Below are positions 1 to 7,950 of a DNA stretch of 64,000 nucleotides, piece after piece; the first letter of the stretch is position 1, and every line of letters begins with the position of its first letter. A program made the position numbers and the translations under genes. The stretch is from Rhodonellum sp041748555 (GTDB lineage: Bacteria; Bacteroidota; Bacteroidia; Cytophagales; Cyclobacteriaceae): NCBI GenBank assembly GCA_041748555.1, contig JBGTDA010000171.1, positions 1 to 64,000 on the forward strand, read 5' to 3'. A model generated the notes under the pieces. The model was given only the letters and a program-made list of their open reading frames with translations, did no database searches and had not been told where the DNA came from.

Positions 1-103
1 GGTTGTAGGTATATCCAACCTGGTATTTGTAATAGATCCCGTTGATAAGCCGGATTTCGGTACGTGGTTCTTTGAAAGGCATAACCCATTGCGGCAGAGA
101 CAT
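1..103 (-). CDS. transposase, N-terminal fragment cut by window edge
   Basis: Seen: an ATG on the minus strand at 103 opens a frame that runs off the left edge. It gives 34 residues beginning MSLPQWVMPFKEPRTEI and continuing with a Y-Y-K-Y segment. From memory of the family, this start resembles Bacteroidota DDE transposases of the IS1634/IS4 type (W-V-x-x-F-K-E-P-R-T-E-I, then a Y-Y-K-Y segment). No catalytic residue lies inside the window, so the assignment rests on this short N-terminus. The gene faces away from the truncated group II intron gene, which it probably interrupted. A perfect hairpin directly precedes the ATG and a strong terminator lies just upstream. Confidence 0.5.
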   Translation of the reverse strand, partial: MSLPQWVMPFKEPRTEIRLINGIYYKYQVGYTYN

Positions 104-125
104 AGACAACCTATTTAGGTTGTCT
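104..125. repeat. perfect 10-bp palindrome touching the transposase start codon
   Basis: AGACAACCTA and its exact reverse complement are separated by 2 nt and end immediately before the minus-strand ATG at 103. In mRNA the hairpin would occupy the ribosome-binding region. Some insertion sequences use such hairpins to block translation of read-through transcripts; that role here is inference. Confidence 0.6.
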
Positions 126-136
126 AATATCCGATA

Positions 137-172
137 AAAAAACCGACAAAACAAACATTTTGTCGGTTTTTT
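137..172. terminator. bidirectional intrinsic terminator
   Basis: A 15-bp perfect stem (AAAAAACCGACAAAA at 137-151, complement at 158-172) has a 6-nt loop and A/T runs on both sides, so it can work in either direction. On the minus strand it follows the truncated reverse-transcriptase gene and precedes the transposase start, isolating the transposase from upstream transcription. Confidence 0.85.
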
Positions 173-210
173 GGCATTTTTTCAATTAGACGGGGTAAAA
201 GGTAGCGGAG

Positions 211-1098
211 TTAGGGCTTAAACGTATATCCCAGAAAGTCAAATGAGGATGCCGTTTCAGGGTTTTCCCTGTTTCGGTCATTTCGGCAGTAGACAATCTT
301 TGTCTTTGCTTCGTTCATGGACAGTCCGCATTCGTTCAGCCTATCCGCTAATCGGGTTTTCATGAATGCTGCCTGCTTGTTGCTTACGCAGTGAACTATG
401 ATGTCATCCGAGTATCTTTCGAACTGCATTTTCGGAAAATACTTCGCCATCCACCTGTCGAAGGTGAAGTGGAGAAACATATTCGCTAACAGTCCACTGA
501 TAACCCCTCCCTGAGGAGTACCCTTTTCCCGTCTTTCAATCATTCCTGTTTCCTGTTTCACAACATCAGCTTTCAGCCAACGCCCGATGTACATCAAAAT
601 CCATTTCTCTTGGGTATAGTATTCCACCGCTTTAAGCAGCAGATCGTGGGGGATGTTATCGAAGAATCCACTGATGTCGATATCCAGTACCCAACCGATT
701 TTGCTGCATCTCCTGGTTGCTGACCGGATCGCCATATGGGCGTTCCGCCCAGGCCGATATCCATAACTGTCAGGATGAAACGTCGGTTCTACTATACGTT
801 CCAGATAGGTCTTGACCACCTGTTGACATACCCTGTCCGAAACTGTCGGGATCCCAAGTCCTCGGATACCTCCTGATTTCTTGGGAATCAGCACTTCTTT
901 GATCGCCGAAGGGTGATAGCTTCCTGAGCTCATGCGGTTCCAGACTTTGTAAACATTCCTGTTCAGTCCCTCCTCGAAGTCGCTGATGCTTTGTCCGTCT
1001 ATTCCACCGCTTCCACCGCTGGACTTGACCTTTTTAAAGGCCTCCAGTACCATTATCCTGCTTACAGGATGTTCCTTTGTTTCATAATAATCAATCAT
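211..1098 (-). pseudogene. ltrA: group II intron reverse transcriptase/maturase, 3'-truncated
   Basis: The 295-residue product is a group II intron-encoded reverse transcriptase. It shows GSGGIDGQSISDFE (RT-0/1), IPTVSDRVCQQ, the D-I-S-G-F-F-D catalytic block, TPQGGVISGLLAN, and Y-S-D-D, which carries the catalytic aspartate pair. It stops right after F-L-G-Y-T-F-K-P. In intact proteins this point leads into the thumb/maturase (X) domain, and usual lengths are above 400 residues, so the maturase part is missing. The stop appears to be supplied by foreign DNA reaching from about 213 to the left edge. Reverse-transcriptase active-site residues are intact, but splicing and mobility should be lost. 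The start at 1098 is an ATG after about 550 nt of intron RNA. Confidence 0.88.
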
Positions 1099-1632
1099 CC
1101 CCTTTTACAAGTTGTTGTTAATATGTAAACCGACTCCGGTTCCACCCTTCGCTCCTTCCTGCTTTCACAGAATATCGTCACTACTACGATGGAATCCGCC
1201 CCCTTTCAGCATTTCGGTATTCGCCTTACAGGTTTTCTGCTTGTACTTTCCCTTATCACTGCTGAAAGAGTTCCCTTGTTCCGTTGAAAAGCCTGTAACA
1301 GGTTCCTGCCTCCTTTACACCGCATACTGTCCGGCCAATAACAGCTTACTCCTACCGGACTTTATTCCTGAGGACACATATACCCCCTCAGTTTCAGTAT
1401 GGGCTATGGATATATCGATGTTTTAATATGGAGGTTCACTCTCGTTCAGCTCCCCGTTACCCACCTGACAGATGACCTCTGCCTTTTCTTTATCGCTCAA
1501 TACGAGTACCTTTCGGTAAAACGCACCATAAAGGTTTGTGAAATCCGGCTGACAGCTTTCACGAAGGGCCTTCCTTCATCTTCTCAACAGCATGCGTAGG
1601 ACGTATTCCTCCGCTTCAAGGCACACATATGG

Positions 1633-1665
1633 ATATCCGCTATGTGCCTGTAAAATAGCGGATAT
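1633..1665. repeat. inverted repeat with TAGCGGATAT arms at the intron 5' end
   Basis: ATATCCGCTA (1633-1642) and TAGCGGATAT (1656-1665) are perfect inverted arms around a 13-nt loop. The word AATAGCGGATAT recurs in other intergenic gaps (32552, 33323), with close variants at 7785 and 12348, so this hairpin may belong to a dispersed repeat that the intron landed beside. Confidence 0.55.
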
Positions 1666-1776
1666 GCACACATACCTATCCATGAATTTTATTTTTTAAG
1701 TAGATCCCGACTTATTACTATTTTTAAACAGGTATCCCACCGTCTTCGATCCTGTCTTATATTTTTGCAGCTGAAA

Positions 1777-1825
1777 TGACAAGGTTGTCATATTTGTTTT
1801 TACATTTGTGACAAGTATGTCACAA
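1777..1825 (+). promoter_or_regulatory. promoter with two TetR-type operator palindromes
   Basis: Two perfect palindromes share the half-site TGACAA/TTGTCA-like core: TGACAAGGTTGTCA at 1777-1790, and TTGTGACA-AGTA-TGTCACAA at 1806-1825. Between and overlapping them, TACATTTG (1801-1808) matches the Bacteroidota -7 element TAnnTTTG exactly. The adjacent downstream gene is a TetR-family repressor, so autoregulation of the exporter operon through these sites is the natural inference. Confidence 0.6.
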
Positions 1826-1836
1826 GTTTATTTCCC

Positions 1837-2499
1837 ATGCCCACCGAAACGTTCAACAACCTTCCAACCGAAAAAAGAGAGCGGTTTATAGAGGAATCAC
1901 TGAAGGAATTTGCCATACATAATTATGATTCGGCCAGCATCAATCGGATCATCAAAAATCTCGGTATTGCTCGAGGCAGCGTTTACCAATATTTTACAGA
2001 CAAACCGGACCTTTGGCTTTTTCTGAAAGAATATGCAGAAAACGAAAAGGCAATAATGATCCGGTCGGTGAAAAGGGAAGAGTTTACCTCTTTTTGGGAT
2101 TATTATAAAGCCCTTTATGAAAAAGGGATTGACTTTGATTTGGAGCAACCGCTGTGCAGCCAATTTCTCTACCGCATGGGATTCAAAGAAAACAGTGCAA
2201 CAGTCCTGCCCCACCTTAGAAGTTGGGAATCCAAAGCCAAATCCATGTTCAGCATGCTTGTCGAGCATGAAAAAAGCCATGGTGAATTTGACAGGGAAAT
2301 CTCCACGGACATTATGGTTCACTACCTTTTTACCATGAGCAGAAGCATTGCTGATCTGTTGCAGAGCAAATACCAAATCGATTTTGATGAAAACATCAAG
2401 CTGGGCAAACCGCTGTTTGCCAACAACAAGGAAAAGCTTCTAAAAGCCGTTTCCGAATTGATCCTGCTAATGGAAAAATCATTAAACCCTAAAATATGA
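1837..2499 (+). CDS. TetR/AcrR family transcriptional regulator
   Basis: The 220-residue protein has the standard TetR layout. The N-terminal helix-turn-helix is at about residues 33-53 (ASINRIIKNLGIARGSVYQY, then F), followed by an all-helical ligand domain with no recognisable ligand signature. It is the first gene of a four-gene operon: its TGA overlaps the ATG of the ABC ATPase by 4 nt. Two palindromes sit in its promoter and are likely its own binding sites. The probable role is derepression of the downstream exporter when a substrate binds. The substrate cannot be read from the sequence. The ATG at 1837 lies 11 nt after the second palindrome. Confidence 0.88.
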   Translation: MPTETFNNLPTEKRERFIEESLKEFAIHNYDSASINRIIKNLGIARGSVYQYFTDKPDLWLFLKEYAENEKAIMIRSVKREEFTSFWDYYKALYEKGIDFDLEQPLCSQFLYRMGFKENSATVLPHLRSWESKAKSMFSMLVEHEKSHGEFDREISTDIMVHYLFTMSRSIADLLQSKYQIDFDENIKLGKPLFANNKEKLLKAVSELILLMEKSLNPKI

Positions 2500-3341
2500 T
2501 ATCCGTCAAAAACCTGAGTTACCAATACAATACCAAATCCGATTTCGCTATCAAAGCCATCAGCTTTTCCATAGCCAAAGGAGAGATTTTCGGCTTCCTT
2601 GGACCGAGTGGGTCCGGCAAAAGCACTACCCAAAAAATCCTGTTCAAACTACTCATCGGTTACAAGGGAAACGTATTGATCGACAACCTGGAAATTAGCA
2701 ACTGGGACAAAAGGCTATATGAGAAAATCGGGGTGGGTTTTGAATTGCCCAACCATTACCTGAAACTCTCCGCTTTGGAAAACCTGAATTTCTTCAAAAA
2801 CTTCTACCCCAAAAGCCACGACCCCATGGAATTGCTGGATATGGTGGGACTAAAACAGGAAGCCCACAAGAAAGTCGGGGATTTTTCCAAAGGAATGAAA
2901 ATGCGCCTGAACTTTATCCGGTCCTTTCTTCACGATCCGGAAATCCTGTTTTTGGATGAACCCACTTCAGGATTGGATCCGGGAAATGCCAGGATCATCA
3001 AGGATATTATCCTGGATCTGAAGGCACAGGGAAAAACCATTTTTATCACCACCCATCAGATGTATGATGCGGATGAACTTTGCGATCGGGTTGCCTTTAT
3101 CGTGGAGGGAGAAATCAAAGCATTGGATTCGCCTGCAAGTTTAAAGATCAACCACAGTAACCGGTTGGTTGAGGTGCTTCTCCAAAACGAGTCCCAAAAA
3201 AGACTCTTCAAATTGGACGGCTTGGGGTCTAACAGCGAATTTCTCGACCTCATCAGGGATAATGCCATACAGACCATCCATAGCAAGGAATCGACTTTGG
3301 AGGATATTTTTATCCGGGTTACCGGCAAAACCTTGGTATGA
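2496..3341 (+). CDS. ABC transporter ATP-binding protein
   Basis: This 281-residue nucleotide-binding subunit belongs to an ABC-2 type exporter. Walker A is GPSGSGKST at 36-44, a divergent signature FSKGM is at 130-134, Walker B is LFLDEP at 151-156 followed by a D-loop S-G-L-D, and the switch His is in TTHQM near 187. The C-terminal ~60 residues form the extension common in drug and lipid exporters. It overlaps both neighbours by ATGA junctions (TetR upstream, permease downstream), which implies translational coupling and a complex with the two permeases that follow. The closest known architecture is the TetR plus ATPase plus two-permease fluoroquinolone-type exporters; substrate is inference. 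Confidence 0.9.
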   Translation: MISVKNLSYQYNTKSDFAIKAISFSIAKGEIFGFLGPSGSGKSTTQKILFKLLIGYKGNVLIDNLEISNWDKRLYEKIGVGFELPNHYLKLSALENLNFFKNFYPKSHDPMELLDMVGLKQEAHKKVGDFSKGMKMRLNFIRSFLHDPEILFLDEPTSGLDPGNARIIKDIILDLKAQGKTIFITTHQMYDADELCDRVAFIVEGEIKALDSPASLKINHSNRLVEVLLQNESQKRLFKLDGLGSNSEFLDLIRDNAIQTIHSKESTLEDIFIRVTGKTLV

Positions 3342-4033
3342 TGTCACAACTGAAACATTTGCTGAAACATGATTTCATCCTGTTGCACAGGAACAAGATC
3401 ATCGTCATCTCCCTTCTCGTCACGGCCGTTTATGTCCTGATATTCCGATTATTATCCTCCTTCGGAAATATGGAGAAGTTACTGGTCTTGGTGATATTCA
3501 ATGATCCTGCCCTGTTGGGTTTTCTTTTCGTAGGAGTAATGGTGCTTTTTGAAAAGAACGAAAACACGCTTGAAGCTTTGGCAGTTACCCCTATCAAAAT
3601 CCACAATTATATCCTTTCAAAAACCATCAACCTCACGTTGATTTCCCTGATCTGCTGTTTTGCCATGGTGTTATCCGGATACGGCACCGGATTTCATTAT
3701 GTCCATTTCTTTCTAGCTACCATATTGACCACGATGATTTTTTCCTTCATAGGTTTTATTGTTGTTTCCGGTCAATCCAACTTCAACAAATATATCCTTA
3801 AGGCCATGGGCCTGATCCTGTTGCTGACGGTTCCGTTTCTGGGGTATTTCGAGGTGACGGAATCCTATTACTACCTGTTGTTTCCCACCTATCCGGCCAT
3901 CGGATTATACAACATCGCCTTTGCGGAGCAGATAACACTTTCGGAGATTTTTCTTCATTATGGACTTGCCGTCGGTTGGTGCCTGATCACCTATAAATGG
4001 GCTCTTGCTTCCATGACCAAAAGTTTTCAATAA
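3338..4033 (+). CDS. ABC-2 type transporter permease, subunit 1
   Basis: The 231-residue integral membrane protein has about six hydrophobic segments, starting with IIVISLLVTAVYVLIF near residue 20. A soluble strip around FEKNENTLEALAVTPI is typical of ABC-2 permeases, where the cytosolic loop between early helices carries an E-N-T-L-x-A-L-x-V-T-P motif. It overlaps the ATPase gene by 4 nt and is followed 14 nt later by a second permease, giving one heterodimeric exporter. An alternative Met one codon later is possible; two ATGs are adjacent at the start. Confidence 0.85.
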   Translation: MMSQLKHLLKHDFILLHRNKIIVISLLVTAVYVLIFRLLSSFGNMEKLLVLVIFNDPALLGFLFVGVMVLFEKNENTLEALAVTPIKIHNYILSKTINLTLISLICCFAMVLSGYGTGFHYVHFFLATILTTMIFSFIGFIVVSGQSNFNKYILKAMGLILLLTVPFLGYFEVTESYYYLLFPTYPAIGLYNIAFAEQITLSEIFLHYGLAVGWCLITYKWALASMTKSFQ

Positions 4034-4047
4034 ACCCAAAGATTGAC

Positions 4048-4761
4048 ATGAAAATGATTCTCACCCTTATATACAGCGATTTGAGGCAGATCTTCAGGGA
4101 CAAGACGCTGATCATGTTTCTGACCACTCCCCTATTCCTGATTTTGTTCATCCGCTTTTATGTGCCTTACCTAACCCTTCAATTTCCTTTCGTAGCCAAT
4201 TATCATACTCCCATCATGATGTTTGGCGGGGTTCAGACGGCCATCATGTTCGGTTTTATCACCGCCTTTATCATCCTTGATGAAAAGGATGAAAATGTTC
4301 TTCAGGTGATCCGGGTCCTGCCCATTTCCACTTTTTATTTTATCGTGTACCGATTGACTTTTGCTACTTGTTTTTCAGCTTTAGCCGCTTTCCTGATGAT
4401 CCATTTTGGAGGAATCGCCTATCCAGGATTTATAAATTCCCTCCTTCTTTCCCTACAATACGGGTTGGCGGCACCTTTTATCATCCTGATCATCGCCACT
4501 TTTGCCAACAACAAAATAGAGGGTATGGCATTTTTTAAGGGAGTGGACCTGATCCTGTTGTTGCCGATTCTTTTTTTTTACTTTTCGGGGGCTTTTCGGT
4601 ATGTATTTGTGATAATCCCCATCTTTTGGACCTACATACTCTATGCAGAAAGTATGGTGTCTGGAAAGGTATGGCTATACTTTATGACGGGTTTGGGAGT
4701 ATATTCAGTCGTCCTTTTTCTTCTCTTTTACCTCTTCCAGAAACGGGTGTTTAATAGATGA
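4048..4761 (+). CDS. ABC-2 type transporter permease, subunit 2
   Basis: This 237-residue membrane protein begins MKMILTLIYSDLRQIFRDKT. The open frame extends 17 codons upstream into the preceding gene, but ATG 4048 is preferred because it lies just after that gene's stop and matches the family start, where D-L-R-Q-I-x-R-D-K precedes the first helix. The cytosolic loop LDEKDENVLQVIRVLPIST parallels the loop of the first permease, so the two are likely to be distant paralogues forming the exporter pore. It is the last gene of the operon. No clear terminator was seen in the 156 nt before the convergent aldo/keto reductase gene. Confidence 0.83.
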   Translation: MKMILTLIYSDLRQIFRDKTLIMFLTTPLFLILFIRFYVPYLTLQFPFVANYHTPIMMFGGVQTAIMFGFITAFIILDEKDENVLQVIRVLPISTFYFIVYRLTFATCFSALAAFLMIHFGGIAYPGFINSLLLSLQYGLAAPFIILIIATFANNKIEGMAFFKGVDLILLLPILFFYFSGAFRYVFVIIPIFWTYILYAESMVSGKVWLYFMTGLGVYSVVLFLLFYLFQKRVFNR

Positions 4762-4917
4762 GAAAAATCAATAATCCGGTCTTTGTCAAATTAAATAATC
4801 TTGTTTCAATGGTTTTTAAAATTTAAATCCTACCCCTATTTTGTCCCTAAAGGGCCCTAACGCATTAACTTCTTTCCTTTGCTTTTTGGGATGCGCTACG
4901 ATATCTAATTCCCTTTT

Positions 4918-6045
4918 TCAAGCTCCCGGCACAGGTGCATTTTCGGCAATCAGTTTTTCCTGTTTGAGTTCTTCCCAAAATCCCATCGGAATCTTTACTT
5001 TCATGGACTCCACATTTTCCTTTGCCTGTGAGGCATAACGGGTTCCGGGGATGACGGTGGAAACCACATCCGGTGCTGCACAAAACTGCAGGGCAGCAGT
5101 CCGAAGATCCGTCCCATGATTTTGGGCAATTTGATTTAGCCGCTCCCGCTTTTCCATGAATTCTTGGGGAATATCCTCGCTATAGTTGTACCGATCGATT
5201 CCAGCCAGGAAACCTGAATTCAATGGTGCCCCCGAAACAACGGAAACCCCTTTCTCCTCACAGGCCGGAAACAGCCTGTTCAGTGCGTCTTCGTGTTCGA
5301 TGAGTGAATATCGGGTGGCAGAAAGAAAAATATCCGCATCCGCGACTTCCAAGGTGCGTAAAATCGGATCGATCCTGTTGACGCCCATGCCCCAACCTTT
5401 TATGATTCCCTCTTCCCGCATCCGCGTCAATTCGGGCATTGCCCCTTTCCGGGCAATCTCAAAATATTCGGTCCAATTCTCCCCCATATCATCGTTATCG
5501 GGCGAGAGATCGTGGATAAAGACGATGTCCAGACTTTGTATGCCCATCCGATTGAGACTGTCTTCGATCGACCTCCGCACCCCGGAGGCACTGTAGTCGT
5601 ATTCGAAGCTGAAAGGAGAAGGGTCTTTCCACATGGTTTCAGGCACGTTTTCACTAGGTTTGAAAAGTCTCCCAACCTTGCTGGACAATACATAATCTTC
5701 CCGTTTTTTATTGTGCAGAAAATACCCAAACCGTTGTTCACTCAAACCGAAGCCGTAAAAAGGTGATGTATCGAAATAACGGACACCGGCTTCCCAAGAA
5801 GCTTCCAAGGCTTCCTGTGCCTGTTCATCCGTGGTGGGTCTAAAGGCGTTTCCGATGGCGACTCCTCCCAATCCGAAGTCTTGGGAGAGGCGATATTTGT
5901 TGTTGTTCATGTTGTGTTTAGATTTGGTTGACTTACTGTTCTGAAAATAATCGGCAGTTGCATCGTATGCCGGAAGAAGCGGAGCAAGCCCCGAAACTGT
6001 GGCAATTTTGACACCTGTGGAAATAAATTGTCGCCTTGTTGTCAT
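4918..6045 (-). CDS. aldo/keto reductase with N-terminal twin-arginine-like signal
   Basis: This 375-residue NAD(P)H-dependent oxidoreductase of the aldo/keto reductase superfamily is closest in pattern to the D-threo-aldose/L-fucose dehydrogenase branch. The catalytic tetrad is readable: D92 (FDTSP), Y97 (FYGFG), K123 (SSKVG) and H178 (FIHDL). A C-terminal STVIPGTR segment fits cofactor phosphate binding. The N-terminus TTRRQFISTG followed by a hydrophobic stretch looks like a Tat signal, suggesting export of the folded protein. A second Met at residue 46 would give a cytosolic form lacking the signal. The downstream cupin gene ends the same way on the same strand (6124-6669 lies upstream, 78 nt away), so the two may be cotranscribed. 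Substrate unknown. Confidence 0.85.
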   Translation of the reverse strand: MTTRRQFISTGVKIATVSGLAPLLPAYDATADYFQNSKSTKSKHNMNNNKYRLSQDFGLGGVAIGNAFRPTTDEQAQEALEASWEAGVRYFDTSPFYGFGLSEQRFGYFLHNKKREDYVLSSKVGRLFKPSENVPETMWKDPSPFSFEYDYSASGVRRSIEDSLNRMGIQSLDIVFIHDLSPDNDDMGENWTEYFEIARKGAMPELTRMREEGIIKGWGMGVNRIDPILRTLEVADADIFLSATRYSLIEHEDALNRLFPACEEKGVSVVSGAPLNSGFLAGIDRYNYSEDIPQEFMEKRERLNQIAQNHGTDLRTAALQFCAAPDVVSTVIPGTRYASQAKENVESMKVKIPMGFWEELKQEKLIAENAPVPGA

Positions 6046-6123
6046 AAGATCGTGTTTAGGATGGACATGTTGATATTGGTGGTGAAAAGAAACGCCCTGG
6101 AAGGAGCCTATAAAGCCTTTGAA

Positions 6124-6669
6124 TTATTGTTCGGGTTTCCATAGGATCATCAGTCCGGCATTTTTTCCCAACAAAGGATCTGCCGGTGGAAAAGGGACTT
6201 TAGAAATATTTTCATCCGCCTTCGGCCGCTCCCCTTCCTTGCCTTTGTTCAGGTCAGGTTCCGCACCATTGGGATAAGCGCCTACCACCGTAAAATCCGA
6301 GGCATGTTCGAGGCATTTGTGCCCGACACCTGTAGGAATGACCAAGATGTCCCCTGCCCGGACTTCCACTTTTTGCCCCATCTCTCCTCCCAATTGTAAT
6401 TTTGCGGAACCGCTGAACACGCCCAGAACTTCGTGGGTGTTGCTGTGATAATGATGAAATGAATATATTCCCCAGCGCCAGGAATTTGTCCAGCCGTTGG
6501 CTGCGAACCTATCTTCCAGCCATTCCGCCCCTTCATTCTCCCTTCCCCTGAAAACTTCCCTGTAATGAAGCAGCGGATATTTACTGTTGGGAATACTGCC
6601 GTCATCTTTGAAGTATAACTTCTCGGGTTGGGGATATTCATTTTCCTTAATCCCTCTATGTTTTTCCAT
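6124..6669 (-). CDS. cupin domain protein, YjlB-like
   Basis: The 181-residue single-domain cupin has metal-binding motif 1 as H72-H-Y-H75 with E80, and motif 2 as IPTGVGHKCL with H117, so a mononuclear metal site looks complete. Length and the HHYHSNTHEVLGVFSGSA block match the YjlB family, whose biochemical role is not established. It lies 78 nt upstream of the aldo/keto reductase on the same strand, which suggests a shared sugar or small-aldehyde role, but that is inference. A frame of similar length on the other side of the same DNA is only a shadow. Confidence 0.82.
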   Translation of the reverse strand: MEKHRGIKENEYPQPEKLYFKDDGSIPNSKYPLLHYREVFRGRENEGAEWLEDRFAANGWTNSWRWGIYSFHHYHSNTHEVLGVFSGSAKLQLGGEMGQKVEVRAGDILVIPTGVGHKCLEHASDFTVVGAYPNGAEPDLNKGKEGERPKADENISKVPFPPADPLLGKNAGLMILWKPEQ

Positions 6670-6912
6670 ATCGATTCACTTAAAACAGCAACACCGATTT
6701 AATCAGGCTGCTTCTGATCCCAAAAGAAAAGATCCAGCAATTTTCAAGCCTTGGGAAGCAAACCAAAATAAAAGTTCCAAAAAATGCGGGACCGTCCCTT
6801 CACAGGAAACCCTTCTAAAGACATTTCGAATACAATCTTTCAAAGTCTTTTCATTTTGATTTCGATGTATTTATCTTTCCAAAAATAACAATACATTATA
6901 ATCCCGAAGAAG

Positions 6913-7467
6913 ATGGAACTGACTTATGAAATCTCTCCCTCTGAAGCTGACCTGACAGGCATCCTGGAACTTCAAAAGGCCAACAACCTTCATCAGATTT
7001 CTGAATTGGACCTCAATACGGAGGGATTTTTGGTGGTTTTACATCGATTGGAAGATTTGGTGAAGATGAATGGTCTGGCTCCTCATATCATCTGCAAGGA
7101 TTGGGATCGGGTGGTGGCTTTTTTGTTGTCCATGACGGAGGCTTGTAAGGATGATGTTCCGATATTGATCCCCATGTTCCAATTATTCAACGAGCTGTTA
7201 TTCAAGGGAAAAAAGATCTCCTCCTATAACTATATGGTTGTTGGTCAAGTCTGTGTGGCCAAAGGATATAGGGGAATGGGGATTTTAAATGAATGTTACG
7301 AACTTTTCAAAAACACCTTCAAGGATACTTACGATTTTGCGATTACCGAAATCTCCACCCGCAATCCCCGCTCCCTTAAAGCCCATCAGAAAGTAGGTTT
7401 CCGAAAGATCCATACCTACCAAGCTCCAGAAGGCGAGGAATGGGATATTGTGGTTTGGGAATGGTGA
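6913..7467 (+). CDS. GNAT family N-acetyltransferase
   Basis: The 184-residue protein carries the GNAT acetyl-CoA loop as V-A-K-G-Y-R-G-M-G-I-L (GYRGMG at 118-123), followed by the alpha helix and the TRNPRSLKAHQKVGFRKI block that closes the fold. It ends in EGEEWDIVVWEW. A near-identical tail, GEEWDTVVW, survives as a fossil at 13532-13558, so the family has been duplicated locally. It appears monocistronic. The preceding 240 nt contain no other gene. The substrate cannot be told; many such Bacteroidota proteins act on amino groups of small metabolites. Confidence 0.82.
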   Translation: MELTYEISPSEADLTGILELQKANNLHQISELDLNTEGFLVVLHRLEDLVKMNGLAPHIICKDWDRVVAFLLSMTEACKDDVPILIPMFQLFNELLFKGKKISSYNYMVVGQVCVAKGYRGMGILNECYELFKNTFKDTYDFAITEISTRNPRSLKAHQKVGFRKIHTYQAPEGEEWDIVVWEW

Positions 7468-7510
7468 GATGATGTGATGAAAATAAAAATTGAAGGTTTT
7501 AAAGTGGAAT

Positions 7511-7657
7511 ATGATCCTACTACCAAGCCTGATTGCCTTCACGGGTACCGTGACTTTTTTTTATTTGCAACACGATAAATTGGGGAAAAAAACCCTCCGG
7601 GAAACGGTTAGCCTTCATCCAAAAATCAAACCATTTCTGCCGGACATGAAGACGTAA
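7511..7657 (+). CDS. possible small ORF of 48 codons, unconfirmed
   Basis: In the 480-nt gap between the GNAT gene and the permease, one ATG frame of 48 codons starts with a hydrophobic segment (MILLPSLIAFTGTVTFFYLQ) and ends in a basic tail. It could be a small membrane protein or simply a remnant. It has no recognisable family and no clear ribosome-binding site. A short hairpin (GAGGTTT/AAACCTC, 7663-7680) follows its stop. Confidence 0.2.
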   Translation: MILLPSLIAFTGTVTFFYLQHDKLGKKTLRETVSLHPKIKPFLPDMKT

Positions 7658-7764
7658 CCTTTGAGGTTTCTAAAAACCTCGAAGATTCTGTGTAGTCCCA
7701 GTGTCAACTAAATTCAGGACGTGACCAGCCAACACTCCAGAGTCAGCCGAAGGAACAGCTGGGG

Positions 7765-7799
7765 TTTGCCATTTACCGGTATCATTGCGGATATACATA
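7765..7799 (+). repeat. dispersed intergenic repeat, copy A
   Basis: The 31 nt at 7765-7795 match 28 of 31 nt of the reverse complement of 33199-33229, and more loosely match 59761-59786. The shared core reads CATTTACYGGTATCATTGCG and is followed by GATATACATA. Read as protein, the three copies give similar segments (RNSWGLPFTGIIADI here). The rest of the gap 7468-7950 is AT-rich before the permease gene and shows no other gene I can support. Confidence 0.55.
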
Positions 7800-7950
7800 A
7801 AGGATTTATTTAGATTTTTTAATATTTCTTAATATTTATTCACTTTTTCCATTTTATATAATAGTTAATTTTGAAGAGTTGCATATTCGTAGCGTAAAAT
7901 TCTTTTGATCTTCCGGTGAACTATATGATTTTTCACTCCAAACCACTCTG

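Larger units (their letters stand above)
211..1670 (-). mobile_element. group II intron remnant, 5' RNA domains plus truncated ORF
   Basis: About 550 nt upstream of the reverse-transcriptase ATG (1099-1670, read on minus) contain no gene but have the look of bacterial group II intron domains I-III, including a stretch resembling the conserved TTTTCAACGGAACAAGGGAA segment. The 5' boundary probably lies near 1660-1670, at GTGTGC next to a hairpin, but is not certain. Domains V and VI and the 3' splice site would lie beyond the truncated ORF and are not seen before the terminator at 137-172. The element therefore looks split by another insertion and unable to splice in cis. Confidence 0.65.

Noticed and set aside
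1112..1599. Two plus-strand open frames opposite the intron leader
   Set aside because: They lie in structured intron RNA on the wrong strand, are low-complexity and have no family resemblance.
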